Below are positions 6,161 through 13,908 of a DNA stretch of 21,886 nt, in pieces. Position 1 is the stretch's first letter; each line of letters begins with the position of its first letter. The stretch covers positions 1-21,886 of the forward strand of contig CAJTOE010000021.1 of NCBI GenBank assembly GCA_910577805.1. Reading direction: 5' to 3'. The translations under genes were made by a program, and so were the position numbers. This DNA is from an uncultured Oscillospiraceae bacterium. GTDB lineage: Bacteria > Bacillota > Clostridia > Oscillospirales > Oscillospiraceae. A model generated the notes under the pieces. That model was not told the origin of the DNA, did no database searches, and saw only the letters and a list, made by a program, of their open reading frames with translations.

Positions 6161-6188
6161 TTGACGCAGGCGAAAATGGTGGTAAACT
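6161..6188 (+). promoter_or_regulatory. Promoter of the alpha/beta hydrolase gene
   Basis: TTGACG (6161-6166), a 16-base spacer and TAAACT (6183-6188) lie directly after the ferritin-like gene and 40 bases before the hydrolase start, giving the hydrolase its own sigma-A-type promoter. Confidence 0.55.
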
Positions 6189-6227
6189 GAGGAAGAGCTT
6201 TTGATACATGAGAGGAGATTTACTGCC

Positions 6228-7154
6228 ATGGAGCAAGTCCAGCACTTTGAATATCCGTCCTGTGACGGCGTCCATACCATCCATGCCTGCCGCTGGCTCC
6301 CGGAGGGGGAGGCCTGCGGTGTCGTCCAGATTGTCCACGGCGTAGCGGAGCATATCGGCCGCTATGAGGAGACCGCCCGGTTTTTGAACCGGCACGGTTT
6401 TATTGTGGTCGGGGAGGATCATCTGGGCCACGGCCTGACCACCAACGAGGCCGACCGGGGCTTCTTTGCCGAGAAAAACGGCTGGAAGCTGGTGGTCCGG
6501 GACATCCGCAAGCTGCGTAAGCTCCAGGGCGACGCGGCGCCGGACCTGCCTTACTTCCTGCTGGGCCACTCGATGGGGTCGTTTTTGGCCCGTACCTATC
6601 TGATCGACTACCCCCGTACCTTGACTGGCGCGATTTTGTCCGGCACCGGCCAGGAACCGGCCCCCCTGGTGCTGGCGGGCAAGCTGGCGGCAGAGCTGGA
6701 GGCCAAGCGGCTTGGCTCCCATGGGGTCAGCAACCTGGTGGACACTCTGTCCCTGGGGGCCTATAACCGCAAGTTCAAGCCCAACCGGACCAGCGCCGAC
6801 TGGATCTCCAGGGACGAGGAGCGGGTGGACGCCTACCTGGCGGACCCCCTGTGCGCCTACAAGCCCACGGTGACTATGTTCCGGGATATGATGGGGGGCT
6901 TGCAGTATATTGCCAAGCAGTCCAACCTGGACCGGATGTACCCCAATACGCCGGTTTATTTCTTCTCCGGCGATGAGGACCCGGTAGGAGGCATGGGCCG
7001 GGGGGTCCAGAAGGTGACCGCCATGTTCCGGGCCAGCGGGTGCCAGCATGTGACCCTGCGGCTGTACGAGGGGGGCCGGCACGAAATGCTCAACGAGATC
7101 AACCGCCAGGAGGTTCTGGAGGACTTGATGGCCTGGCTGGAAGCCTTAGTGTAA
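6228..7154 (+). CDS. Alpha/beta hydrolase, monoacylglycerol lipase / lysophospholipase type
   Basis: This 308-residue enzyme of the Hydrolase_4 (serine aminopeptidase S33-like) group has the oxyanion-side HG motif IVHGVAEHIGRY (about 36-47), the nucleophile elbow GHSMGS with Ser115, and a probable acid Asp251 (SGDEDPVGG) and base His285 (GGRHEML). This complete triad supports ester hydrolysis of monoacylglycerols or lysophospholipids; the exact substrate is open. There is no signal peptide, so it is cytosolic or loosely membrane-associated. AGAGGAGA precedes the ATG at 6228 by about 9 bases. It is convergent with cinA, with which it shares a terminator. With two nearby thioesterases it hints at acyl-lipid turnover, but no operon links them. 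Confidence 0.9.
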   Translation: MEQVQHFEYPSCDGVHTIHACRWLPEGEACGVVQIVHGVAEHIGRYEETARFLNRHGFIVVGEDHLGHGLTTNEADRGFFAEKNGWKLVVRDIRKLRKLQGDAAPDLPYFLLGHSMGSFLARTYLIDYPRTLTGAILSGTGQEPAPLVLAGKLAAELEAKRLGSHGVSNLVDTLSLGAYNRKFKPNRTSADWISRDEERVDAYLADPLCAYKPTVTMFRDMMGGLQYIAKQSNLDRMYPNTPVYFFSGDEDPVGGMGRGVQKVTAMFRASGCQHVTLRLYEGGRHEMLNEINRQEVLEDLMAWLEALV

Positions 7155-7169
7155 TCGCATCACTGAACA

Positions 7170-7206
7170 GTTCCGCTCTCTGTCAGACAGAGAGCGGAGC
7201 TTTTTT
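7170..7206. terminator. Shared terminator between the hydrolase and cinA
   Basis: GTTCCGCTCTCTGT (7170-7183) pairs with ACAGAGAGCGGAGC (7187-7200), 14 bp with one G-U pair and loop CAG, followed on the plus strand by TTTTTT (7201-7206). Its T-run abuts the stop codon of the convergent cinA gene. The minus strand lacks a comparable T-run, so it mainly serves the hydrolase. Confidence 0.85.
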
Positions 7207-8467
7207 ATGCGTCCTCGTAGGACAGGCCGGACAGATACCGCCGGGCTAAATCAAACGCATGGTGGGCGATCTGGGTACGCAGACGCTCCCGCATGGGACG
7301 GGTCCCCAGATGCAGGGCACGCACGTATTCTCCCTCCGGCGTGGCGATGGCCACAAAGGCGGTGCCCACATCGTTGCCCCGGTCGTCCTTGTCCGGCCCG
7401 GCCACTCCGGTGGAGGAGACGGCCAGGTCACAGCCCAGGGCTGTCCGGGCGCCGCGGGCCATCGCCAGCGCCACCTGGGCGGACACAGCCCCGAACTGCT
7501 TCAACAGCTCCTCCGGCACATGCAAGACATTTGCTTTGACCGCGTTGGTGTAGGAGACGATGCCGCCCTTGAACACCTGGGAGGCTCCGGGGACGTCGGT
7601 GATTCGTTTGGCAATCAGACCGCCGGTGCAGCTCTCGGCACAGCCCAGCGTCAACCGTCTGGCCTTCAGGCCCTCCAGCACCACGTACTCCAGAGAGGGC
7701 ACATCCACCCCGTAGACTAGGGGGCCGAACAGGGCCTTGACCTGCTCCACCGTGGGCAGAAGCAGGGCCTGGGCCTCCTCCTGGGTAGCGGCCTTGGCGG
7801 TGACCCGCAGCTCACATTCGCCCTCCTTGGCGTAGGGGGCCAGGGTGGGGTTTTGCATGGTATTCATCTGCTCCCGGAGCTGGGCCTCCATTTGGGACTC
7901 GCCGATGCCGAACAGCTTCAGGGTGTGGGAGGCGATGACCCCCTCGCTGAACTGCTGTAAGTAGGGCACTGCCCGGTACTGGAACATGGGCCGGCACTCG
8001 CTGGGGGGACCGGGGAGCATGATGACGTGGACTCCCTCAGCCTCAAAGGCGCAGCCGGGGGCGGTGCCCCAGTCGTTCTCCAGGATAGTACAGCCCTCAG
8101 GCAGCATGGCCTGCTGGAGGTTGTTTTCCGTCATAGTCCGGCCTGTGCGCTGGAAGTAGCTCTTGATGCGCTGGGCGGAGCCTTCGTCATAGACCAGCTT
8201 TTTCCCAAACGCCTCGGCCAGGACGTTTTTGGTCAAATCGTCGCAGGTGGGGCCAAGCCCTCCGGTGGTGATGATGATGTCCGCCCGCGCCTTGGCCAGG
8301 GAGACAGCCTCCTTGGCCCGCTGGGGGTTGTCCCCCACGACAGTGTGCCAGTAGACGTTCAGGCCCAGTGCGCTCAGGCCCTGGGAGAGAATCTGCGCGT
8401 CCAGATTTGCGATATTGCCCAATAGCAGCTCGGTGCCGACGGACAGGATTTCAACAGTGTGGGACAT
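7205..8467 (-). CDS. cinA: CinA, competence/damage-inducible protein with NMN deamidase-type C-terminal domain
   Basis: The 420-residue protein has the standard two-part CinA layout. The N-terminal MoCF/COG1058 domain (about 1-170) contains EILSVGTELLLGNI, TTGGLGPTCDD (67-77) and the LPGPPSE segment; it is linked to ADP-ribose pyrophosphatase activity. The C-terminal amidase domain (about 255-415) contains AESCTGG with Ser279 and the SSTGVAGPD motif; it hydrolyses nicotinamide mononucleotide to nicotinate mononucleotide in pyridine nucleotide salvage. Length is normal for Firmicutes. The ATG at 8467 was chosen over 8485 because AAGGAG lies 9 bases upstream of it. It is not next to recA here, unlike in some genomes. 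It is divergent from the small coiled-coil gene. Confidence 0.95.
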   Translation of the reverse strand: MSHTVEILSVGTELLLGNIANLDAQILSQGLSALGLNVYWHTVVGDNPQRAKEAVSLAKARADIIITTGGLGPTCDDLTKNVLAEAFGKKLVYDEGSAQRIKSYFQRTGRTMTENNLQQAMLPEGCTILENDWGTAPGCAFEAEGVHVIMLPGPPSECRPMFQYRAVPYLQQFSEGVIASHTLKLFGIGESQMEAQLREQMNTMQNPTLAPYAKEGECELRVTAKAATQEEAQALLLPTVEQVKALFGPLVYGVDVPSLEYVVLEGLKARRLTLGCAESCTGGLIAKRITDVPGASQVFKGGIVSYTNAVKANVLHVPEELLKQFGAVSAQVALAMARGARTALGCDLAVSSTGVAGPDKDDRGNDVGTAFVAIATPEGEYVRALHLGTRPMRERLRTQIAHHAFDLARRYLSGLSYEDA

Positions 8468-8557
8468 GGGTAACAGCTCCTTCATTTTGAATGATTGCAG
8501 GGTGTTTTCAGATAGTTGCGCAGGCTTGGAAAATTGGATATAAAGTTCACAGCCGGA

Positions 8558-8586
8558 TTGACACCGGGAGGAAAATTTCGTATAAT
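8558..8586 (+). promoter_or_regulatory. Perfect-consensus promoter of the small coiled-coil gene
   Basis: TTGACA (8558-8563), exactly 17 bases, and TATAAT (8581-8586) give a fully consensus sigma-A promoter 24 bases before the ATG at 8611. Strong expression is expected. Confidence 0.85.
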
Positions 8587-8610
8587 GATTTCATTAAAGG
8601 GGTGAGCAGT

Positions 8611-8937
8611 ATGTTAGAAGAAAAAGATCTACAGGCAATAACCCAGCTGATGGCACAGCTATTGACCCAGCAGAAGCAGGAGATCATGCAGGACATCGAA
8701 CAGAAGATGGCCCGTCAAAAGCAGGAAATCCTGGCAGAATCCACCCACAATATGCAGGTTCTGATCGACGCAGAAATCCGGCCTCAGTTCAATCTCCTGG
8801 CGGAGCAGATCCAAACCATGATGGAGACTCGCGTGGATACCGCCCGCGTGGAACGGCTGGAGGACGAAGTCAGCGTCCATAAAATGATGATCCGGCAAAT
8901 CAATGAGGACTTACAGCAGCTCAAAAAAGCACAGTAG
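8611..8937 (+). CDS. Small coiled-coil protein of unknown function (108 aa)
   Basis: I do not recognise a named family. The protein is almost entirely charged and helical, rich in Gln, Glu, Lys and Met, with long heptad-like runs (AITQLMAQLLTQQKQEIMQD and VERLEDEVSVHKMMIRQINE), and no hydrophobic core domain, signal peptide or membrane segment. This fits an extended oligomeric coiled coil. AAAGGGGTGAG precedes the ATG, and a consensus promoter lies just upstream; the gene stands alone and ends at a tight terminator. An earlier in-frame ATG at 8491 is upstream of the promoter and is not used. Many Clostridia encode similar short coiled-coil proteins of unknown role. Confidence 0.75.
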   Translation: MLEEKDLQAITQLMAQLLTQQKQEIMQDIEQKMARQKQEILAESTHNMQVLIDAEIRPQFNLLAEQIQTMMETRVDTARVERLEDEVSVHKMMIRQINEDLQQLKKAQ

Positions 8938-8962
8938 GCGGCGCGTGACGCGCCGTCTTTTT
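8937..8962. terminator. Shared terminator between the coiled-coil gene and thiI
   Basis: GGCGGCGCG (8937-8945), loop TGA, CGCGCCGTC (8949-8957) form a 9 bp stem with one G-U pair, followed by TTTTT (8958-8962). The stem begins in the stop codon of the coiled-coil gene, and the T-run touches the stop codon of thiI. Confidence 0.85.
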
Positions 8963-10134
8963 CATCCCCGAATCTGAATGCGCTCGATGCCGTCCACCGC
9001 GGCCTGGACCATCCCGTCTATATCCAACGCCTCCTCCGCGTGCTCCACCTCGCCCAGCACAGGCCGCAGCCGGGGATGCCGGGGGGTAAATACCGTGCAG
9101 CAGTCCTCGTAGGGGAGGATGGACGTATCATAGGTGCCGATTTTCCGGGAAATCTGCACGATTTCCTCCTTGTCCATCCCGACGACAGGACGCAGGACCG
9201 GCAGGTTCACCACAGCCCCGGTAACGTGCATCGCGTCCATGGTCTGGCTGGCGACCTGCCCCAGGCTCTCGCCGGTGACCAGGGCTTTTGCCCCGCAGCG
9301 GGCGGCTACTTTTTGGGAAATGCGCATCATGAACCGGCGCATGACAATGGTGAATAACTCCTCCGGGCAGGAGCGGCGCAGCTCCTCCTGGATGGCGGTG
9401 AAGGGGACCACATGGACGGTGAGCTGTCCGGTGTAGGGGGTGAGCAGCCGGGCCAGCTCCAGCACCTTGTCCTTGGCCTGCTGGGAGGTGTAGGGGTAGG
9501 AGAAGAAGTGGACCATATCCAGCGCCACTCCACGCTTGGCAATCATGTACGCGGCCACTGGGGAGTCGATGCCCCCGGACAGCAGCGCCGCCGCACGGCC
9601 GTTGATGCCCACCGGCAGGCCTCCGGCCCCCGGCTCCGGGCTGGCGTGGACATAGGCGGAATAGTCCCGGACCTCCAAAAAGACGGTAAGCTCCGGGTGG
9701 TGGACATCCACGGTCAGATTGGGATAGCGCTCGTGCAGCTCGCCTCCCACATACTGACTGAGCTGGATGGAGGTCATCGGAAAGGTCTTATCCGCCCGTT
9801 TCGTCTCCACCTTGAAGGTCCGGGCGGCGCGGAGCTTGTCCCCCAGAAATTCCTGGGCGGCGGCCAGGATCGCGTCCTTGTCCTTCTCGCAGGGCCGGGC
9901 CAGAGACAGGCCCACGATGCCGAATACTTTTTTCAGGGCCTCGTAGGCCCCCGCCACGTCGCAGGAATCCTGCATCGGCTCCACATAGGTGGCGGATTGG
10001 CGGGTGTAGACCCGGAACTGGCCGAAGGGGTGGAGGCGGCGGTGCAGATTGGCTTGCAATTTGTCCTCGAAGCTGCGGCGGTTGAGGCCTTTGAGGACCA
10101 GCTCCCCCAGCTTGAGCAGAATAATTTCGTTCAT
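8962..10134 (-). CDS. thiI: ThiI, tRNA 4-thiouridine sulfurtransferase (no rhodanese domain)
   Basis: The 390-residue protein has an N-terminal ferredoxin-like region and THUMP domain (about 1-165) for tRNA binding, then a PP-loop ATPase domain with SGGIDS at 186-191. It thiolates uridine 8 of tRNA and in many species also helps make the thiazole of thiamine. It ends without the C-terminal rhodanese domain of the E. coli enzyme, as is normal in Firmicutes; the PYEDCC stretch near 340 holds candidate reactive cysteines. The dedicated cysteine desulfurase that often precedes thiI in Firmicutes is not adjacent. The ATG at 10134 has AAAGGA 9 bases upstream; the open frame extends to 10218, but that lies upstream of the promoter's start. 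Confidence 0.95.
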   Translation of the reverse strand: MNEIILLKLGELVLKGLNRRSFEDKLQANLHRRLHPFGQFRVYTRQSATYVEPMQDSCDVAGAYEALKKVFGIVGLSLARPCEKDKDAILAAAQEFLGDKLRAARTFKVETKRADKTFPMTSIQLSQYVGGELHERYPNLTVDVHHPELTVFLEVRDYSAYVHASPEPGAGGLPVGINGRAAALLSGGIDSPVAAYMIAKRGVALDMVHFFSYPYTSQQAKDKVLELARLLTPYTGQLTVHVVPFTAIQEELRRSCPEELFTIVMRRFMMRISQKVAARCGAKALVTGESLGQVASQTMDAMHVTGAVVNLPVLRPVVGMDKEEIVQISRKIGTYDTSILPYEDCCTVFTPRHPRLRPVLGEVEHAEEALDIDGMVQAAVDGIERIQIRG

Positions 10135-10179
10135 TGTGTATCGTCCTTTCGTAGGGCTGAGAATTCTTGGAATGACCTC

Positions 10180-10208
10180 ATTATAGTCAATCGCCGGGCA
10201 ATGTGCAA
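10180..10208 (-). promoter_or_regulatory. Promoter of thiI
   Basis: On the minus strand TTGCAC (10203-10208) and TATAAT (10180-10185) are 17 bases apart. Transcription would start near 10173, about 40 bases before the thiI ATG. Confidence 0.75.
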
Positions 10209-10253
10209 GAAAAATCACCGAAATAATTTGTGCCGGACGGTATATACCCGCAG

Positions 10254-10282
10254 TTGAAGATTTTTCCCATATGGGCTATACT
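10254..10282 (+). promoter_or_regulatory. Promoter of the Suv3-like helicase gene
   Basis: TTGAAG (10254-10259), 17 bases, TATACT (10277-10282). Transcription would start near 10289, after the upstream ATG at 10271 and before the GTG at 10328, supporting the GTG start. Confidence 0.7.
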
Positions 10283-10327
10283 ATAGACTCAGAGCAATCT
10301 GAATCCACTGGAGAAGGAGGACGCACC

Positions 10328-12553
10328 GTGTCAAAACGCAGCGGTGGGAAATACTGGTCCGCGTCTGTACTGAAAAAACGGGGCTGGACCAACGAACTGA
10401 TTCGGGAGCTTCTCCCAAAGCCGCGCATGTTCCCGTCACACAGCGGCAGTGTCCGGGTCTGGAGCCGGGAGGCGGTGCGGGAGGCGGAGCAGGAGGCCCG
10501 CTTCCTGGACGGTGCGCGGGCCGTCCATGCGTCCCAGGTCTCGGACAGGGAGAGCGGCCAGGCCTGCGCGCTGCTGGCTCAGGCCTGGAAATCCGCACAG
10601 CCGGACGGGTCCCTGGAGTGGCTCCTGGCGGAGTACTATCACCGGGCCTATCTGACCTGCCTCCCCAAGGTCACCCAGAGCCGGAAGCTCCGCTTCTCCC
10701 AGGCCACAGGGCGGATGGGAGAATTTCTGGCCCTGGAGCAGGGCGGCGGCAAGGATTTGAAGGTAGTGCTGAAAAACTTCCTCCGCACGGCTATCTGGCT
10801 GGGGGAGTGCCCCGGCCACGCCCAGGCCCGCCTGGTCCTGGAGCGCTACCCGCAGATACTGCTGTCCGCCGCCCGGCAGATTTTGGCGGAATTCCAGGCC
10901 GCCCAGCCCGAAGCCGGTCTGGAGAATTTTTTGCGGGCGGAGAATTTCCCCGTGGCCCAGCTGCTCCAGGAGGGCCTGCCCACAGTCTGGTCGGTCTGGT
11001 ACGTCCCCCGCGCCATCCGGACCAGCCTGTCCCTTCTGATCGCCCTCAACCCCAAGGACGAGTATCCGGAGGCCAGAGCCATGCACCGCCATTTTGTGCT
11101 GCACCTGGGGGGCACCAACACCGGAAAAACCTATGCCGGATTTCAGCGGCTGATACGGGCGGAGACTGGGGTGTATCTAGCGCCGCTGCGCCTGCTGGCC
11201 CTGGAGGCCCAGGAAACCTTGCTGGACGCGGGGGTGCATTGCAGCCTCTCCACCGGCGAGGAGGAGGACGTCCGGGAGGGGGATACCCACGTAGCCGCCA
11301 CGGCGGAAAAGCTGGAGCTGAAACGGCGGTGCGACGTGGCGGTAATTGACGAGTGTCAGATGATTGCCGACGGCCAGCGGGGCTACGCCTGGACCCGTGC
11401 GATTTTGGGCGTGCTTGCGCCGGAGATACACCTGTGCGCCGCGCCGGAGGCCAAAAATCTGCTGATTCGCCTCATTGAGAGCTGCGGCGACAGCTACGAG
11501 GTGGAGGTCCACCAGCGCCGCACGCCCCTGGTGTGCATGTCCCACAGCATAGATTATCAGCGCGTACAGCCCGGAGACGCATTGATCACGTTCTCAAAGG
11601 TGGGGGTGCTCAGTGTGGCGGAGGACCTGCGCCAGAACGGCAAGGAACCGGCCATTATATACGGGGCGCTGCCCTACTCCACCCGCCGCAAGCAGATGCA
11701 GGGCTTTCTGGCGGGCGAGATGGAATATATCGTCTCCACCGACGCCATTGGGATGGGGCTGAATCTCCCCATCCGGCGCATCATCTTCATGGAGACGGAA
11801 AAATATGACGGCGTGGAGCGCCGGGAGCTGAAGCCGGAGGAGATCCGTCAAATCGCCGGACGGGCGGGGCGGTACGGCATGTACCCCAAGGGCTACGTGG
11901 GGGCCACCCAAAATCTGGGAGCCATCCGGGCGGGGCTGGAGGCCGTCATTCCGCCGCTGCAATACGCCGTGGCGGGGTTCTCTGACCTGGTGCTCCAGGT
12001 GGATTTCGACTTGCTGGAGGTTCTGACCGAGTGGAACAGAATGTCCACGGTGGAGCCGTACCGCAAGCTGGATGTGAGCCGCTATATCTCCATCATTGCC
12101 AAGATGCGGGAGATGGGGTTCGTCCTCTCCCGCGAGCAGGAGCTTCGGGCGGCCAATATCCCCTTTGACGAGACGGATGAGAGCTTGCGGGAGCTGTTTT
12201 TCCAATTCCTGCGCCGCTGGCAGGCGGGGGAGCCTGTGGAACAGCCCGGCCTGCCGGAGGAGGAGGCGACCCTTCCGGTGCTGGAGCAGTATTACCGGAA
12301 GCTGGACCTCTATTTTTCCTTTGCCAAGACCTTCGGCTGTCCCGTGGACGAGGACAGGCTCTATGACAGCCGGGAGCGGGTGGCCGACGAGATCAACGAA
12401 ATCCTGCTCCACCGCCTGCGCAGCAACATCCGCTTCTGCAGCCGGTGCGGCAAGGCGCTGCCCCTGCACCACCGGGGGCGGCTGTGCAATGCGTGCTTCC
12501 AGGCGCTGCACCACCGGAGCGCCGCCCGCATTCCCGGCCGTTTTCAGGCATAA
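10328..12553 (+). CDS. Suv3-like superfamily 2 RNA/DNA helicase with C-terminal zinc ribbon
   Basis: The 741-residue protein has a helicase core resembling the mitochondrial degradosome helicase SUV3/SUPV3L1. It has Walker A GGTNTGKT (261-268), motif Ia-like YLAPLRLLALE, a Walker B DECQ (341-344) in the Suv3 style rather than DEAD, LCAAPEA in the position of the Suv3 LCG motif, motif V STDAIGMGLNL (about 470-480), and motif VI QIAGRAGR (508-515). An N-terminal domain of about 250 residues precedes the core. The C-terminus has C704-x2-C707-x12-C720-x2-C723, a zinc ribbon. GAGAAGGAGG lies 7 bases before the GTG start. It probably unwinds RNA or RNA:DNA duplexes in RNA turnover; whether it partners an exoribonuclease such as PNPase is unknown. 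It is monocistronic. Confidence 0.85.
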   Translation: MSKRSGGKYWSASVLKKRGWTNELIRELLPKPRMFPSHSGSVRVWSREAVREAEQEARFLDGARAVHASQVSDRESGQACALLAQAWKSAQPDGSLEWLLAEYYHRAYLTCLPKVTQSRKLRFSQATGRMGEFLALEQGGGKDLKVVLKNFLRTAIWLGECPGHAQARLVLERYPQILLSAARQILAEFQAAQPEAGLENFLRAENFPVAQLLQEGLPTVWSVWYVPRAIRTSLSLLIALNPKDEYPEARAMHRHFVLHLGGTNTGKTYAGFQRLIRAETGVYLAPLRLLALEAQETLLDAGVHCSLSTGEEEDVREGDTHVAATAEKLELKRRCDVAVIDECQMIADGQRGYAWTRAILGVLAPEIHLCAAPEAKNLLIRLIESCGDSYEVEVHQRRTPLVCMSHSIDYQRVQPGDALITFSKVGVLSVAEDLRQNGKEPAIIYGALPYSTRRKQMQGFLAGEMEYIVSTDAIGMGLNLPIRRIIFMETEKYDGVERRELKPEEIRQIAGRAGRYGMYPKGYVGATQNLGAIRAGLEAVIPPLQYAVAGFSDLVLQVDFDLLEVLTEWNRMSTVEPYRKLDVSRYISIIAKMREMGFVLSREQELRAANIPFDETDESLRELFFQFLRRWQAGEPVEQPGLPEEEATLPVLEQYYRKLDLYFSFAKTFGCPVDEDRLYDSRERVADEINEILLHRLRSNIRFCSRCGKALPLHHRGRLCNACFQALHHRSAARIPGRFQA

Positions 12554-12587
12554 AAAATCCGCACGGCGTCTGCCGTGCGGATTTTTT
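12552..12587. terminator. Bidirectional terminator between the helicase and PRTase genes
   Basis: AAAAAATCCGCACGGC (12552-12567), loop GTCT, GCCGTGCGGATTTTTT (12572-12587) form a perfect 16 bp inverted repeat with T-runs on both strands. It serves both convergent genes, ending 5 bases from the PRTase stop. Confidence 0.95.
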
Positions 12588-12591
12588 GTTC

Positions 12592-13233
12592 TCAGAGGGC
12601 GGCGTAGCCGAATTTATCGACCACCGCGTCCAGCTCCTGCTTCTGCTTGCACAAGGGGCACTCCTCCGGCAGATAGCTGGCGTAGCCGGGGAGGTCGTTG
12701 GTGTCGAACAGGGAGGTGACCGGCAGGCCGTCGATCTCCTTCACGTGGCTGTAGATGGCGGCGATGCCCGCCACCTTGCCCTGGTAGTATTTCACGCAGT
12801 CGATGGCTTTGCGCACGGTGCCGCCGGTGGTGACGGAGGCAAGCAGGATAAGGATATTTTTTCCTTCCAGCATAAACCGGGCATTGTCACGGAAAATGAG
12901 CTTCCCGTTGTGGCTGACGTTTTCCCGGAGTACGTTGATTTCCTGGCCGGAGTTGATGGAGCGGTAGCCGCCCTGGGTCAGATTCTGGGCCAGGCACGTA
13001 CCGATAACACGGGTCCCGTCCATACAGAGGATGGTGTCCACCAGGGTATGGTGGGTCAGGTTGCGCTGGGCAAGCTGCTGGGCCACCGCCTCCGCCTCCT
13101 TCAGGCAGGACTGCTGGCGGGTCACGTCCACAAAGTAGTTGGTGTGGCTGTTCCGGGTCGCAAAGTGGCCTTGGGCAACATGCAGTGATACGTCGCCGAC
13201 GCAGACTGGAATTTTAAAAAACCTGGGTTCCAT
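12592..13233 (-). CDS. Orotate phosphoribosyltransferase-like protein with altered PRPP motif
   Basis: The 213-residue protein has the type I phosphoribosyltransferase fold. It has an N-terminal hood, DTILCMDGTRVIGTCLA around 66-82, and LLASVTTGGT at 130-139, aligned with the PRPP loop usually written VDDVxTTGGT. The acidic pair normally just before the loop is replaced here by Ala132-Ser133, while TTGGT is kept. The C-terminus carries CPLC (192-195), which may bind a metal or be structural. A purine or pyrimidine salvage or biosynthetic role is likely from the family, but the missing acids make canonical OPRTase activity uncertain. AAAGGAGG lies 7 bases before the ATG. No pyr genes adjoin it. 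Confidence 0.75.
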   Translation of the reverse strand: MEPRFFKIPVCVGDVSLHVAQGHFATRNSHTNYFVDVTRQQSCLKEAEAVAQQLAQRNLTHHTLVDTILCMDGTRVIGTCLAQNLTQGGYRSINSGQEINVLRENVSHNGKLIFRDNARFMLEGKNILILLASVTTGGTVRKAIDCVKYYQGKVAGIAAIYSHVKEIDGLPVTSLFDTNDLPGYASYLPEECPLCKQKQELDAVVDKFGYAAL

Positions 13234-13278
13234 AACATTGCCTCCTTTTCGTCTATACTGGGTGCGGGGGTTTTATTC

Positions 13279-13307
13279 AATATACCATATTTCAAATCAG
13301 ATGTCCA
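13279..13307 (-). promoter_or_regulatory. Promoter of the PRTase-like gene
   Basis: On the minus strand TGGACA (13302-13307) and TATATT (13279-13284) are separated by 17 bases, about 45 bases upstream of the ATG at 13233. Confidence 0.65.
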
Positions 13308-13399
13308 GGGCTTTTTGTAAATTTGCACGAAAAGCGTAAAACCCGGCTCAAACGGAAAAAACTGGGCACACTATGCCAAACGGAAAGGAAGTGAAATGG

Positions 13400-13582
13400 A
13401 TGACTGCCCATGTCAACGAAAACTGCATTGGCTGCGGCCTGTGTACGGGGATCTCTCCGGATGTGTTCACCATGACCGACGAGGGGACCGCCGCGGCGCG
13501 GGACGAGATTTTCCCGGATCAGGAGCCTCAGGTCCAGGAGGCGGCGGAGAGCTGCCCGGTGAACGCGATCGAGGTGAACTGA
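13400..13582 (+). CDS. Single-cluster [4Fe-4S] ferredoxin
   Basis: The 60-residue protein has C9-x2-C12-x2-C15 near the N-terminus and C52-Pro near the C-terminus, the ligand set for one [4Fe-4S] cluster, as in Bacillus-type short ferredoxins. The second cluster of the classic clostridial 2[4Fe-4S] type is missing. It is acidic (DEGTAAARDEIFPDQEPQVQ) and would be a small soluble electron carrier; its partner enzyme is not indicated by its neighbours. The ATG at 13400 has AAAGGAAG upstream; an alternative ATG at 13373 is in frame but has no ribosome site. No clear promoter was found in the 100 bases before it. The gene is monocistronic and ends at a strong terminator. Confidence 0.92.
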   Translation: MTAHVNENCIGCGLCTGISPDVFTMTDEGTAAARDEIFPDQEPQVQEAAESCPVNAIEVN

Positions 13583-13604
13583 GGGACCGGCAGGCAGGCG
13601 TAAA

Positions 13605-13644
13605 AAAAGACAGCCCGCAGTTGCAGAACTGCGGGCTGTCTTTT
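13605..13644. terminator. Bidirectional terminator between ferredoxin and rpsU
   Basis: AAAAGACAGCCCGCAGTT (13605-13622), loop GCAG, and its exact complement at 13627-13644 form an 18 bp perfect inverted repeat with A-run and T-run flanks. It terminates both the ferredoxin gene and the convergent rpsU gene. Confidence 0.95.
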
Positions 13645-13649
13645 GGACA

Positions 13650-13832
13650 TTAATAATACTTTTTCCGGTTTTTGCGAGCGGCCTCAGACTTCTTGCGGCG
13701 CTTCACGCTGGGGCTCTCATAGTGCTCACGCTTGCGAACCTCGGCCAGCACGCCAGACTTGGCGCAGCTGCGCTTAAAGCGCTTCAGGGCGCTCTCCAAA
13801 GATTCGTTTTCTTTCACACGGACTTCCGACAT
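13650..13832 (-). CDS. rpsU: 30S ribosomal protein S21
   Basis: The 60-residue basic protein begins MSEVRVKENESLESALKRFK and continues through SGVLAEVRKREHYESPSVKR to a Lys/Arg-rich tail, a full-length match to bacterial S21. S21 binds the 30S platform near the 3' end of 16S rRNA and aids initiation. GGAGGGAGGG precedes the ATG by 9 bases. It is transcribed alone from a perfect promoter; leuS lies upstream on the same strand, 176 bases away. Confidence 0.97.
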   Translation of the reverse strand: MSEVRVKENESLESALKRFKRSCAKSGVLAEVRKREHYESPSVKRRKKSEAARKNRKKYY

Positions 13833-13852
13833 TTATAATTCCCTCCCTCCGG

Positions 13853-13877
13853 CGCGGTCAACTCCTGCTGAACCGCG
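13853..13877 (-). promoter_or_regulatory. Hairpin in the rpsU leader
   Basis: CGCGGT (13853-13858) and ACCGCG (13872-13877) can pair as a 6 bp stem with a 13-base loop in the roughly 70-base rpsU leader, just upstream of the ribosome site. It could be a translational control element, but the stem is short. Confidence 0.35.
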
Positions 13878-13908
13878 AAAGGGCCATTTGTATGGCTTTA
13901 ACAGTAAC

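Noticed and set aside
4959..7082. A 707-codon open frame on the minus strand opposite the ferritin-like and hydrolase genes
   Set aside because: Only its last 141 codons resemble a protein (PaaI-like thioesterase). The rest is antisense to two genes with clear ribosome sites and domain content; the openness is a by-product of high GC.
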